A stretch of 64,000 nucleotides of DNA from an uncultured Clostridia bacterium (lineage in GTDB: Bacteria > Bacillota > Clostridia > Christensenellales > Borkfalkiaceae), in contig CANRCK010000002.1 of NCBI GenBank assembly GCA_947629095.1, forward strand, positions 186,001 through 250,000, written 5' to 3'. Of this stretch, positions 33,544 to 42,229 are shown piece after piece (within the stretch, counting starts at the first letter, position 1; every line of letters starts with the position of its first letter). The translations under genes were made by a program, and so were the position numbers. The notes under the pieces were generated by a model. That model was given only the letters and a program-made list of their open reading frames with translations, did no database searches and had not been told where the DNA came from.

Positions 33544-33572
33544 TTGCAATTTTTGCAAATTTTAATTATAAT
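33544..33572 (+). promoter_or_regulatory. Promoter of pckG
   Basis: TTGCAA (33544-33549), 17 nt, TATAAT (33567-33572). A second TTGCAA lies at 33553. Confidence 0.75.
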
Positions 33573-33615
33573 GGTATTTGGAAAAGATTTTGATTTTAAG
33601 GAGCATTAACAAAAA

Positions 33616-35427
33616 ATGGCACCGACAAAAAATAAAAAGGTTCTTGATTTCGTGGCGGAGAGCGCGGAGCTTGCCCAGCCCGACGAAATAGTTTGGATTG
33701 ACGGCAGCGAAGAGCAGATTTCCGCTCTCAAAGAAAAAGCCGTTAAAAGCGGGGAGCTTATAAAGCTGAATCCCGTGCTTCTGCCCGATTGCTATCTTCA
33801 CCGCACAAAGGTGAACGACGTTGCGCGCGTGGAGGACAGAACGTTTATTTGTACCAAAAACAGAGAGGACGCAGGTCCCGTAAACTACTGGATGGACCCC
33901 AAGCAGGCATACGAGCTTACCCACGAGATTGCCCGCGGAAGAATGAAGGGTAAAACAATGTACGTTATCCCCTATTCCATGGGCGTGGTGGGAAGCGACT
34001 TTTCGAAAATCGGCATAGAGGTTACCGATTCCATCTACGTGGTTCTGAACATGAATATAATGACGAGGGTCGGCAAAAACTGCCTTGCGGCGCTCGGAAA
34101 GGACGGCGACTTTATTAAAGGCTTCCATGCAAGCTGCGATATAGACGCCGAAAAGAGATACATTATGCACTTCCCCGAGGACAACGCCATAATTTCGGTG
34201 AACTCGGCTTACGGCGGCAACGTGCTTCTGGGCAAAAAATGCTTTGCCCTGCGCATTGCTTCCTGGCTTGGCAAAAACGAAGGCTGGATGGCGGAGCATA
34301 TGCTGATTTTGGGCGTAACCTTCCCCAACGGCGACAAAAAATACGTTGCGGCGGCTTTCCCCTCGGCTTGCGGAAAAACAAACCTTGCAATGCTTATTCC
34401 CCCCAAACATTATCTTGAAAAAGGATATAAAATCGAGTGCGTGGGCGACGATATCGCGTGGATACGCGTGGGCGAGGACGGCAGGCTTTGGGCGGCAAAT
34501 CCCGAAAACGGGTTCTTCGGCGTGGCGCCCGGAACGAACGAACACTCCAATTATAACGCTTTGGAATCCACAAAGCGCGGCACTATTTTCACAAACGTTG
34601 CGCTGAATACCGACGACATGACCGTTTGGTGGGAAGGCTTGACAAAAGAGCTCCCCGAACACGTTATCGACTGGACGGGAAAGCCTTGGGATCCCAAAAA
34701 GTTTGACAAAAAGGATAAATCCACCTGCGCGGCGCACCCCAACAGCCGTTTTACCGCGCCTGCGGTAAACTGCCCCTGCGTTTCCCCCGAGTTCAATTCC
34801 AAGACGGGCGTTCCCCTCTCGGCTATAATCTTCGGCGGCAGAAGAGCTTCCACCACTCCCCTCGTATACCAATCCCGCGACTGGAACCACGGCGTGTTCA
34901 TAGGCTCGGCAATGTCCTCCGAAACCACCGCTGCGGCAACGGGCGCAACGGGCGTTTTGCGGCACGACCCCATGGCTATGAAGCCCTTTGCGGGATATCA
35001 TATGGGCGACTACTTTGCGCATTGGATAGAGATGGGCAAAAAAGTTAAAAATCCCCCCAAGATATTCAACGTAAACTGGTTCCGCCAGGACGAAAAGGGC
35101 AACTTTATGTGGCCCGGCTTCGGCGACAATATGCGCGTTCTCGAGTGGATTTTAAAGCGCTGCGACGGAACCGTGGACGCCGAAGAGACGGCTATTGGCT
35201 ACGTGCCCTACGCACAGGATATAGATATTTCCGAGTTGGACTACGAGATTGAAAAGGGGAAAAAGTTCGGTATTTCCGACCTTGAAGCCATTTTAACCGT
35301 CGACAAGCAGAAGTGGGCAAAGGAAGCCGAAGAAATTGAGGGATACTACAAGGGCACCATTAAAGACAGAATTCCCCAAGAGCTTTGGGACTGCCTTGAA
35401 ACTTTAAAGAAAAATTGCAAGAATTAA
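33616..35427 (+). CDS. pckG: Phosphoenolpyruvate carboxykinase (GTP)
   Basis: A 603-aa cytosolic enzyme interconverting oxaloacetate and PEP with GTP/GDP. FPSACGKTNLAM (P-loop with the hyper-reactive Cys of GTP-type enzymes), VGDDIAWIR (metal Asp) and NCPCVSPE with FGGRRASTTPLV are intact. Full length matches the family. In fermenting Clostridia it often works anaplerotically. AAGGAG precedes ATG 33616. It is flanked by its own promoter and terminator. The 486-codon open frame on the opposite strand is a shadow. Confidence 0.98.
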   Translation: MAPTKNKKVLDFVAESAELAQPDEIVWIDGSEEQISALKEKAVKSGELIKLNPVLLPDCYLHRTKVNDVARVEDRTFICTKNREDAGPVNYWMDPKQAYELTHEIARGRMKGKTMYVIPYSMGVVGSDFSKIGIEVTDSIYVVLNMNIMTRVGKNCLAALGKDGDFIKGFHASCDIDAEKRYIMHFPEDNAIISVNSAYGGNVLLGKKCFALRIASWLGKNEGWMAEHMLILGVTFPNGDKKYVAAAFPSACGKTNLAMLIPPKHYLEKGYKIECVGDDIAWIRVGEDGRLWAANPENGFFGVAPGTNEHSNYNALESTKRGTIFTNVALNTDDMTVWWEGLTKELPEHVIDWTGKPWDPKKFDKKDKSTCAAHPNSRFTAPAVNCPCVSPEFNSKTGVPLSAIIFGGRRASTTPLVYQSRDWNHGVFIGSAMSSETTAAATGATGVLRHDPMAMKPFAGYHMGDYFAHWIEMGKKVKNPPKIFNVNWFRQDEKGNFMWPGFGDNMRVLEWILKRCDGTVDAEETAIGYVPYAQDIDISELDYEIEKGKKFGISDLEAILTVDKQKWAKEAEEIEGYYKGTIKDRIPQELWDCLETLKKNCKN

Positions 35428-35439
35428 TAGAAGTAAAAA

Positions 35440-35472
35440 AACGGACATTCGACGATGTCCGTTTTTTTTGTG
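35440..35472 (+). terminator. Terminator of pckG
   Basis: Stem AACGGACAT/ATGTCCGTT (35440-35462) followed by a run of T. Confidence 0.92.
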
Positions 35473-35480
35473 AAAGGAAG

Positions 35481-35518
35481 GCGGCGGGCGCGAAAACTTT
35501 CGCGCCCGCCGCTTTTAT
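35481..35518 (-). terminator. Repeated-stem terminator of the zinc-ribbon gene
   Basis: Stem GCGGCGGGCGCGAAA/TTTCGCGCCCGCCGC (35481-35512), the second copy of the stem at 17399. T-rich on the plus side as well. Confidence 0.85.
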
Positions 35519-36988
35519 TTATAATGTTTTATCGAACTTTTTGACGTTCGAATAATGCAACACAGTCAAAGCAATTTCCGCCGCGAACGCGAGAACGCTC
35601 AACACCACGCAAGCTATGACTGCAGGATACTCAATCATGTCTGACAACTGCTCTCCCGTTTCCCCGTAATAATCGCAATATCCGTTTATCGCAACAATTA
35701 TGAATATCATATTGAGAATTTCAATTACGGCAAAGGATATTGCCAAAGCCAATCCGCGCGGCTTGGCGCCGGAGACGTTTTTCACCTCGGACAGGCTATT
35801 TGCAGACCAAAGCGCGCCCACAATCAGCCCTGCGGCGGTCGCCACATATGAAAGGCAAGTGAATACGGTGGAAATGTTTACGGCTGTTGCCTGTTTCGAA
35901 GAAAAATCGGCGAACAGCAAAGGTTTAATTACAGACAATATATACATGGCAGAAAAACTTGCATTACTATTTGCGCTGTCTGGAATTTGAATAGTAATCA
36001 CCGCACCCGCCGATAAAAAGAGTACTACAAGCACTAAAATTATCTTGACTACATTGATTACAAATGGCGGTATGTTACTCGGAGAAAACGCCTCCTTTCC
36101 CCTTGCCGCCACGGCGCAGCCTATGCTGCACAACGCAAGCACTCCGCCGACGATTATTCCTGCCATTGTCGCGCCGCTTAAATACATTTCTCCCTTTATT
36201 CCCAAGGCTCCAGACGCTTCGCCATATGCGTTGGCGTTATAAAGGGCAAGAAGGGAAAGCGCGCCCGCAAGATATACGGCATAGGTAATTATCGCAAGTT
36301 TGATTCCCCCGTTGTCCTCGCCCGAAGTGAGTTTTTTTGCACATTTCACGATTGCGGTTATACCGACAGACAGGACGGCCAAAAATAATACCGCCGAAAT
36401 TACAGTGCCGAATACGGCAGGAAGATATGACAAAGTTTTATATGCTTTGTAATTTGTTTCAAGCTCGAAAACCGACGGCGTCAACGCGCTTAGCGATTGT
36501 TTCAAATCTTTATATACTTCACCGAAAAAATAATATGTATAATAATTTTTTGAGATGTTGACGTTAGACGAGGCGTTGGCGGTAGAGGCAACCAACGCGT
36601 TTTCACGAAGTCCCACTAAAAATACGAATATGGTGGTGAATATTGCGAGCGCAAAACCGAACGCGACGGAGATTATTCCCATCACCTTTTTATAGGTTGA
36701 ACCCGTTTTTTCAACATTTTCGGCCCTGCCGCCGTTGTCCTCCTGTATCACGCTGCCGTTTTTTGCGTTTTCAGCCGCAACGCCGCCGACATCGTTGCCG
36801 TTATCCGCCGCCCCTGTCTGCCATTGAACATCTGCTTTTAAATCGGCGCCGCAATAGATACAGAACCGTGCGCCGTCGGCAACTTCGGCGCCGCACACGG
36901 GGCAGTGGTCGTCCAACAGCCTTTTTCCGCATTTTTTGCAATACAGCGCTTCCGGCAAATTACTTTCGCCGCAATTTTTGCAAATCAT
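35519..36988 (-). CDS. Zinc-ribbon multi-pass membrane protein
   Basis: A 489-aa protein. Two or three N-terminal zinc ribbons (CKNCGESNLPEALYCKKCGK, CPVCGAEVADGARFCIYCG) are followed by a polar linker and about seven to nine hydrophobic segments from residue about 110 to the C-terminus. Such proteins are common in gut Clostridia and are uncharacterised. ATG 36988 follows AAGGAG; the extra 14 codons upstream lack a site. Divergent from an XRE regulator at 37094, with a palindrome in between that probably controls it. Confidence 0.82.
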   Translation of the reverse strand: MICKNCGESNLPEALYCKKCGKRLLDDHCPVCGAEVADGARFCIYCGADLKADVQWQTGAADNGNDVGGVAAENAKNGSVIQEDNGGRAENVEKTGSTYKKVMGIISVAFGFALAIFTTIFVFLVGLRENALVASTANASSNVNISKNYYTYYFFGEVYKDLKQSLSALTPSVFELETNYKAYKTLSYLPAVFGTVISAVLFLAVLSVGITAIVKCAKKLTSGEDNGGIKLAIITYAVYLAGALSLLALYNANAYGEASGALGIKGEMYLSGATMAGIIVGGVLALCSIGCAVAARGKEAFSPSNIPPFVINVVKIILVLVVLFLSAGAVITIQIPDSANSNASFSAMYILSVIKPLLFADFSSKQATAVNISTVFTCLSYVATAAGLIVGALWSANSLSEVKNVSGAKPRGLALAISFAVIEILNMIFIIVAINGYCDYYGETGEQLSDMIEYPAVIACVVLSVLAFAAEIALTVLHYSNVKKFDKTL

Positions 36989-37036
36989 TTCATTCTCCTT
37001 TGTAAAATTATTCGCCTTATAAGCACACATTATTAT

Positions 37037-37083
37037 ATAGATAATAATTGTCTATGTCAATAATTTAAGATATTTATTGTCTA
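37037..37083. promoter_or_regulatory. Candidate operator for the third XRE regulator
   Basis: Imperfect palindrome ATAGATAATAATTGTCTAT (37037-37055; ATAGAyAAT-N-ATTrTCTAT). A second half-site, ATTGTCTA, lies at 37076-37083. The arrangement resembles the paired operators at 5012 and 5042. Confidence 0.5.
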
Positions 37084-37093
37084 AAATATATTT

Positions 37094-37303
37094 ATGGAAA
37101 TAATTTTTGCCGAAAGGTTGAAAGCGTTGCGGTTGGAAAAAAACATGACGCAGGCGCAATTAGCCAAAGCGCTCAACACAACTCAACGCAAGATTTCCTA
37201 TTGGGAGTCAAAAAAGATAGAGCCTGATTTATCGGCAATTATGAAGTTGTGCGATTATTTTTCGATATCGTCCGATTTTTTGCTTGGAAGAACGGATTAT
37301 TAA
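37094..37303 (+). CDS. XRE-family HTH regulator
   Basis: A 69-aa Cro/C1-type protein: LKALRLEKNMTQAQLAKALN, TTQRKISYWES, PDLSAIMKLCDYF and SSDFLLGRTDY form the five-helix domain. It is close in architecture to the 4789-4995 regulator. No ribosome site is visible; TAAAAT ends 6 nt before ATG 37094, hinting at leaderless translation, but the -35 is poor. Divergent from the zinc-ribbon membrane protein. Confidence 0.92.
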   Translation: MEIIFAERLKALRLEKNMTQAQLAKALNTTQRKISYWESKKIEPDLSAIMKLCDYFSISSDFLLGRTDY

Positions 37304-37307
37304 AAGT

Positions 37308-37345
37308 AGCCGCAGCGCGAACAATTCGCGCTGCGGCTAAAATTT
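37308..37345. terminator. Bidirectional terminator
   Basis: Stem AGCCGCAGCGCGAA/TTCGCGCTGCGGCT (37308-37338) between the regulator and queT. Confidence 0.85.
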
Positions 37346-37357
37346 TACATATGTAGA

Positions 37358-37897
37358 TTATTTTTTGGCTAACGCCCGAACGCCGCGCTTTTGCAGGTTT
37401 GCCAAAGCGATATATACGGGAATGCCCAAGCCGTACACCCAAACGGCTTCGGTTGCGGCAAGCGAGCCGAAGTTTATCCAATAGGCGACGGTTGACGTGT
37501 AGCCGCTTGTGTCGCCGCAGAGAAACACTATTATAACTGGGATAAGAAATGCGTTTACGAGCACGGGGAAAATTCCGCCGAGAGCCATACGCGCCGCGTG
37601 GTTCCTTATAAAATAGCCCGCCATGTAGGTGAGCACTGCGGCAATGAGAGTTGCCGCGCCGCCGATGGGGACGTCGTAAATAATAAACGGCGACATTAAG
37701 TTTGCAAGCATACAGCCTATCCACAGTGCGGGCACAGCCTCGGCATAAAAGAGGGGAAGGATAGTGAGCGCCTCCGCGGGGCGTATCTGCACTATGCCGT
37801 TATAGGCGATTGCGCCGAACGCGTAGGTCAAAGCCACGTACAGCGCGGCTATTATCCCCGCGCGGCACAGGCGTTTGGTTGTGAAAAAGTTTTTCAT
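37358..37897 (-). CDS. queT: QueT-family queuosine-precursor transporter (ECF S component)
   Basis: A 179-aa membrane protein with about five to six helices. FTTKRLCRAGIIAALYVALT, IQIRPAEAL-like (VQIRPAEALTILPLF), GCMLANL and VPIGGAATLIAA are the QueT signature. It captures a queuosine precursor and works with an ECF energy module encoded elsewhere. ATG 37897 has no ribosome site, and a terminator-like hairpin ends about 20 nt upstream, suggesting control by attenuation. Confidence 0.9.
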   Translation of the reverse strand: MKNFFTTKRLCRAGIIAALYVALTYAFGAIAYNGIVQIRPAEALTILPLFYAEAVPALWIGCMLANLMSPFIIYDVPIGGAATLIAAVLTYMAGYFIRNHAARMALGGIFPVLVNAFLIPVIIVFLCGDTSGYTSTVAYWINFGSLAATEAVWVYGLGIPVYIALANLQKRGVRALAKK

Positions 37898-37915
37898 ATT
37901 CTGTTTTTACGTTGG

Positions 37916-37978
37916 AAAAAATTAAAACGGACGATTAAAACCGTCCGTTTCGCCAACGCTACTCCTCGGTTTTTTTAA
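37916..37978 (-). promoter_or_regulatory. Putative attenuator in the queT leader
   Basis: On the minus strand, stem AAACGGACG/CGTCCGTTT (37950-37925) followed by TTAATTTTTT is a textbook terminator. Upstream AAAAACCG (37974-37967) can pair with CGGTTTT (37943-37937) in the left arm and loop, forming an exclusive antiterminator. The only alternative is that it ends the jag transcript. No known riboswitch consensus was recognised. Confidence 0.5.
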
Positions 37979-38063
37979 CGATGTGTTTTGCCGAAAACCA
38001 TCAAAATTAATTTGCACGAAAAATCACAGGCGCGCAAATGCCCGAGATTTTTGTGAACTCCTA

Positions 38064-38906
38064 TTACTCGCCTTTGTTTCCGCTATTCCCCAAAAACGTC
38101 CCGAAAATTATTTCTTTTTTGGCGCGCTTTTCGCCGGACTCGGGGTTCCCGCCACGTCCTCCGCGCCTGTCTCCGCGGTTCTTTCCGCCGCGGTCGCGTC
38201 TGTCTCCGCGGGGAGGTCTGCCGTAACGCTCTTCCCTTGCCCCGTGGCGCCTGTTTTCACCGTAGCGCAAGCCGCGGTCGTTGGGCTTGGCGTTGTCGGG
38301 GATAACCACAACGTGCCTTACAGGTTCCTTGCCCTCGGACGAGGTTTTTACGTGTTCGCTGTCAACAAGTGCGGAGTGGATTATCCGTCTTTCGTAGGGA
38401 TTCATGGGCTCCAGAATCATCTTTCTGCCCTTTTCAATGGCTTTCTGTTCAACCTTATGGGCAAGCGCAACCAAAGTTTCCTCGCGCTGGCTGCGGTAAT
38501 TTTCACAGTCGACCACCACTTTTATATACTTTTCCCTGCCGATGTTTGCAACGGCGCCCGCCATGCACTGGATTGCGTCCAGAACGTCGCCGTGCTTGCC
38601 TATAACTTTGGCGCTCGACTCCGTTTTAATGTCGATTTTGATGCTTTCTTCCTCGGAGACAACTTCGCAGTCGCCCTCTACGCCGAGGATTTTGAAGAGC
38701 CCCTTTATGAACTCCGCCGCGCGCGCGCCGTCCGACCTCTTTTCAACAGCCTTGATTTTCCATTTTGTGGAACCGAACAGCTTCTTTTTACCCTCTTCGA
38801 GCACGGTTATTTCAACGTCCGTGCTGGGGAGAGCGAGTTCCATGAGCGCGTTGTTAACCGCCTCTTCGTACGTTTTGCCATAAAATACGTTTGCTTCTTC
38901 TTCCAT
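38064..38906 (-). CDS. jag: RNA-binding protein KhpB (Jag/EloR)
   Basis: A 280-aa cytosolic protein: N-terminal Jag domain (FYGKTYEEAVNNALMELA), KH domain (SAKVIGKHGDVLDAIQ) and R3H domain (MNPYERRIIHSAL), then an Arg/Gly-rich tail (about 215-265) atypical of the shortest homologues and likely to add RNA affinity. It partners with KhpA in other Firmicutes and affects cell elongation. It follows yidC by 1 bp in the rpmH-rnpA-yidD-yidC-jag operon. Confidence 0.96.
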   Translation of the reverse strand: MEEEANVFYGKTYEEAVNNALMELALPSTDVEITVLEEGKKKLFGSTKWKIKAVEKRSDGARAAEFIKGLFKILGVEGDCEVVSEEESIKIDIKTESSAKVIGKHGDVLDAIQCMAGAVANIGREKYIKVVVDCENYRSQREETLVALAHKVEQKAIEKGRKMILEPMNPYERRIIHSALVDSEHVKTSSEGKEPVRHVVVIPDNAKPNDRGLRYGENRRHGAREERYGRPPRGDRRDRGGKNRGDRRGGRGGNPESGEKRAKKEIIFGTFLGNSGNKGE

Positions 38907-38907
38907 T

Positions 38908-40251
38908 TTACTTTAACCTCTTTCTGCCGGCACGCCCGCGCAGCTTTTCTATTTCCTTCTTGTCGCTGTCCTTTTCAAAGCGTACCGAAACTGCTTTATT
39001 TATAATCAGTGTGGAAATGAGGCTGTACACGGTGTTTACTATCATGTAGATGGAGAATGCCGCGCTGTAGAAGAATGAGAATATACCGAAAATTATGGGC
39101 ATCATTACCATCATCATCTTGTTTGTAGCCGCCGCTTGTCCGTCCACCGAGCTAAGTTCGTTTGCCGCCTTTTGCGAGCGCATTGTTATGAACTGTTGCA
39201 GGAACATAAAGCCTATTGCCAACACTATTAAAACGAAATATCCGTTATATGTGCTCTTTTGTTTGGAGAGATTGAAAGTTACTTCGTTATAACTCTCCTC
39301 GTAGTTTGTGTCTATGGACCCCGCCGCACGCTGTATGGTGGAGCGGAAGTTGGAAAAATCGGGAACCTCTTTGTTGAGCATAGAGTCGGGATACCACACG
39401 TTGCCTATCCACAAGAGGGAAGTTTTGGGTTTGTTCTTTATATAGTAATTTGCCGCCGCCTCTCTTGCGCCGAGTCTCACAAAGTCCGAAACGAACAAGT
39501 TCTTTTGCTCCTCGGAAAGCTCCGCCCAATCGTCGGGCAGGGCGGGGACATCCTCTTCGGAAGCTTGTGCGTATGCCGTATAAAAGGATGCAAACTTGTC
39601 GTAATCCACATAGTAGCCGTAGATATCCACTTCGTTCCCTTCGGCGTCCAAAAGCTTGCCGTTTTCCCCCGCGAAGGGCTTGTACGGCTTGGGATTGTTC
39701 AAGCCGTCCTCCACGGCGGCAATGAGAAAGTATCCGTCGCCGTTTTCGCCGTCCTCCGTTTGAACGTACTCGTACACGGCTTTGGAATAGCTCTTTGTCA
39801 TCTCGTTGTACGCGGTGAGGTTTGCGTATTGGGAATACTGTGAAAACGCCGAGAACACTACCATGAATATTACGAGCGAAACTATTGAGGGAAGGCATGC
39901 GCCGAGGGGGTTATAGCCGTTTTCCTTTTGCAGCTCCAGCACCTTTTGGCTGTACATATTTTTATCGTTGGCGTACTGCTTTTGCAGTTTTTCCATCTCC
40001 GGGCGCATACTCTCCATCAAAAGCGACTGCTTTTTCATCTTTACTCTCGAATAGATATCGAGGGGAAGCACTATGGTTTTGAGCATGAGCGTAAAGATTA
40101 TAACGCCCACCGCTATAGCGCCGGGGAAGTCGGATACGAGATTGAATATCCAGCTTATTACAAAGCCTATCCAGTTGAGGTCCACCGTGCCTATGCCGTC
40201 GACCGCAACCTGAATCAGCTCCGAACTTGTAAGTAAATTTGCTAAACCCAT
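38908..40251 (-). CDS. yidC: Membrane protein insertase YidC with large extracellular insertion
   Basis: A 447-aa YidC/Oxa1 insertase. Core helices lie at about 45-65, 112-137, 335-357, 380-400 and 403-420; the groove Arg is in LDIYSRVKMKK. A hydrophilic segment of about 140 residues (about 140-277; Asp/Glu/Tyr-rich) is inserted after the second core helix, before the conserved LLWIGNVWYPDS. Typical Gram-positive YidC proteins are 250-300 residues. The C-terminus is basic, for ribosome binding. ATG 40251 lies just after the yidD stop. Confidence 0.95.
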   Translation of the reverse strand: MGLANLLTSSELIQVAVDGIGTVDLNWIGFVISWIFNLVSDFPGAIAVGVIIFTLMLKTIVLPLDIYSRVKMKKQSLLMESMRPEMEKLQKQYANDKNMYSQKVLELQKENGYNPLGACLPSIVSLVIFMVVFSAFSQYSQYANLTAYNEMTKSYSKAVYEYVQTEDGENGDGYFLIAAVEDGLNNPKPYKPFAGENGKLLDAEGNEVDIYGYYVDYDKFASFYTAYAQASEEDVPALPDDWAELSEEQKNLFVSDFVRLGAREAAANYYIKNKPKTSLLWIGNVWYPDSMLNKEVPDFSNFRSTIQRAAGSIDTNYEESYNEVTFNLSKQKSTYNGYFVLIVLAIGFMFLQQFITMRSQKAANELSSVDGQAAATNKMMMVMMPIIFGIFSFFYSAAFSIYMIVNTVYSLISTLIINKAVSVRFEKDSDKKEIEKLRGRAGRKRLK

Positions 40252-40255
40252 CTTA

Positions 40256-40543
40256 TTAAAGTACCCACTTGTATTTGAAAACTCTCTCGGGAGGGGGATC
40301 GTAACCTCCCTTTGAAAGGGGATTGCAGCGGAGGATCCTCCACATTCCCAAAAATATCCCCGCAAAAAGCCCGCGGTTGTTTATTGCCTGCTTGGCGTAC
40401 TCCGAACACGTGGGAGTGTACAGGCAAGTGTGGCGGGAGAGGCGCTTCTGGTAGAATACGATTGCCCGCATGGCGCCTGCTCTCAAAAAAGGCTTAAAAA
40501 CTTTTTTTCTTAAAAATTTGCAGAACTTAGTTATTTTCCGCAT
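40256..40543 (-). CDS. yidD: Membrane protein insertion efficiency factor YidD
   Basis: A 95-aa protein that aids YidC-dependent insertion. [28 protein letters not shown] and [17 protein letters not shown] are the family signature, including the three conserved Cys. It has an amphipathic N-terminus with a basic stretch. It overlaps the end of rnpA by 13 bp. Confidence 0.96.
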   Translation of the reverse strand: MRKITKFCKFLRKKVFKPFLRAGAMRAIVFYQKRLSRHTCLYTPTCSEYAKQAINNRGLFAGIFLGMWRILRCNPLSKGGYDPPPERVFKYKWVL

Positions 40544-40860
40544 CCGCCGTTTACCTTTTTAAAGCACAGCAGCATACTCTTTTCAAAGGCTCCGTAGGAA
40601 TATTCCTCCGCAACGTGCGGCAGTATTACCACCGCCCAGTTTTTTGTTAAAAGGTGAGAATTTTTTGAAAATACCTCGCGCAGAAGCCTCTTTATGCGGT
40701 TCCTTACCACAGCCTTGCCGTGCTTTTTGGAGAGGGCTATACCCATTTTCATATCCCCGGAGGGAAATAAAATCAACGAGAGAGCGGGGGAACGTACTTT
40801 TATCCCCCTCTTGAAAATCTTGGTAAATTCCTGATTTTTTTTTATTCTTAGATAATTCAA
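40531..40860 (-). CDS. rnpA: Ribonuclease P protein component
   Basis: A 109-aa basic protein subunit of RNase P, for tRNA 5' maturation. [16 protein letters not shown] at the start and the RNR motif in [13 protein letters not shown] are diagnostic. It starts at TTG 40860, 1 nt after the rpmH stop codon; no better start is available. It overlaps yidD at the 3' end. Confidence 0.95.
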   Translation of the reverse strand: MNYLRIKKNQEFTKIFKRGIKVRSPALSLILFPSGDMKMGIALSKKHGKAVVRNRIKRLLREVFSKNSHLLTKNWAVVILPHVAEEYSYGAFEKSMLLCFKKVNGGCGK

Positions 40861-40861
40861 C

Positions 40862-40996
40862 TTACGCCGTGAGCTTTTTTCTGCCCTTGTTTCTTCTTCT
40901 CTTCAGAACCTTTCTTCCTGCCGTAGACGCCATTCTCTTTCTGAAGCCGTGTACCTTGCTTCTGGTTCTCTTTTTGGGCTGATAAGTCCTTTTCAT
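40862..40996 (-). CDS. rpmH: 50S ribosomal protein L34
   Basis: A 44-aa ribosomal protein: [20 protein letters not shown], then [15 protein letters not shown] and GRKKLTA, full length for the family. The start ATG 40996 is preceded by AAGGAGC. Promoter at 41097-41126. A longer overlapping frame in another phase is a shadow. First gene of the origin-proximal operon. Confidence 0.98.
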   Translation of the reverse strand: MKRTYQPKKRTRSKVHGFRKRMASTAGRKVLKRRRNKGRKKLTA

Positions 40997-41096
40997 ATCT
41001 TGCTCCTTTTATGTTATTTATGGCTTCGCCGCTTTTTTCGGTCGCGGCGGTCTTATTCAGTGTGTCGAGCGGCGTTTTAAACGGACGCCACGTTGC

Positions 41097-41126
41097 ATTA
41101 TACCTTGAAAATCGCCCCAAAGTCAA
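41097..41126 (-). promoter_or_regulatory. Promoter of the rpmH operon
   Basis: On the complement TTGACT (41126-41121), 18 nt, TATAAT (41102-41097). The -35 overlaps the dnaN stop codon. Confidence 0.75.
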
Positions 41127-42229
41127 GCGTTATTTGACGTGCGGACGGGCAAAATAAGATATAAAGCGCTTTTATCGGTTACATTCGTGCAGGTGAAGGG
41201 CTGTACCTGGTTGTTGAAAGAGAGCAAAATCTGCTCCTCCTCCAAGGCGTTAACCGCCTCTATTATGAACTTGGAGTTCATTGCTATTTTAACGTCCTTG
41301 CCCTCTATGTGCGCCTTTACCGGCTCCTGTACGTTGCCTATTTCGGACGACGAGGAAATTTCCACCGTTTCGCCCGAAATATCGAAGGTTATTAGGCTGT
41401 TTTTATCACCTCTCACCAGAATTGCGGCGCGCTCTATGGATTCTTTGAGCTTTTCCTTGTTCACCGTAACTTCGGTTATAAACGTGCGGGGGATTATGTT
41501 TTCCTTCTTTATAAAGTCTCCGCCGTAAAGCCTTGATGTGAGCACGGTGTTCTCCGACGAGACGAGTATCATTCCCCTCTGCACAAAAATTTCGGTCTCT
41601 TCCGAAGTATCGGGAATCATCTTTTCTATTTCGTTTAAGGTTCTCGCGGGGCAGACTATCTCCATGTTTCCCGTAGCCGAAACAACCTTGCCGGAAACGG
41701 TGGCAAGCCTGAATCCGTCCAGCGACGTTACGGCGATATCGTCGCCGTTTATAACAAACTGGCAGCCCTTTAAAATGGGGCGGGAATCGTCCGCAGCGCA
41801 GCAGAACGATGTGGCGTTTATAAATTTTTTGAGGTCGGCAGTCTTTAATTTAAAGCTGTTTTCCTTAATTTCCGTGTCGATTACGGGGAAATCGTCGGCG
41901 GAAACTATCTGCATGCTCGTCTGGCTGTCCGAGTATACTATGTCCATCTTTCTGTCCTCAACCGAGAGCATTATCTGGACATCCTCGAGCTTTTTGATGA
42001 AATCGGAAAAATACTTTCCGGGAACGCACACGTCCCCTTCCTCGTAAATTTCCGCTGGAATACTCTTTATAATGGCTATTTCGCCGTCCGTTGCGGAGAG
42101 AGTGAGCCTATCGTTTTTTGCAGAGAGTTTTACGCACTCCAAAATGGGCACGGTAGTTTTTGCGGAACACGCCTTTACTACCTTTAAAACAGCTTCCGAC
42201 AAATTTATACCTTCACATACACACTTCAT
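41123..42229 (-). CDS. dnaN: DNA polymerase III beta sliding clamp
   Basis: A 368-aa clamp made of three similar domains, which forms a ring on DNA. LSEAVLKVVKACSAKTTVPILECV, FIKKLEDVQIMLSVEDRKMD, RPILKGCQFVI and the C-terminal LILPVRTSN are family segments. Unlike the usual arrangement, dnaA is not beside it. AGGAAC lies upstream of ATG 42229. Its 5' side is the origin-like region. Confidence 0.97.
   Translation of the reverse strand: MKCVCEGINLSEAVLKVVKACSAKTTVPILECVKLSAKNDRLTLSATDGEIAIIKSIPAEIYEEGDVCVPGKYFSDFIKKLEDVQIMLSVEDRKMDIVYSDSQTSMQIVSADDFPVIDTEIKENSFKLKTADLKKFINATSFCCAADDSRPILKGCQFVINGDDIAVTSLDGFRLATVSGKVVSATGNMEIVCPARTLNEIEKMIPDTSEETEIFVQRGMILVSSENTVLTSRLYGGDFIKKENIIPRTFITEVTVNKEKLKESIERAAILVRGDKNSLITFDISGETVEISSSSEIGNVQEPVKAHIEGKDVKIAMNSKFIIEAVNALEEEQILLSFNNQVQPFTCTNVTDKSALYLILPVRTSNNA

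Noticed and set aside
33562-35022. 486-codon open frame antisense to pckG
   Set aside because: Shadow of a strongly supported gene; composition follows the codon pattern of pckG and there is no ribosome site.
37898-38063. preQ1 riboswitch upstream of queT
   Set aside because: An A-rich stretch and GAGGAG are present, but the P1 stem and C-rich loop consensus could not be matched.
40857-41126. 89-codon frame overlapping rpmH
   Set aside because: rpmH in the other frame encodes a full-length L34.
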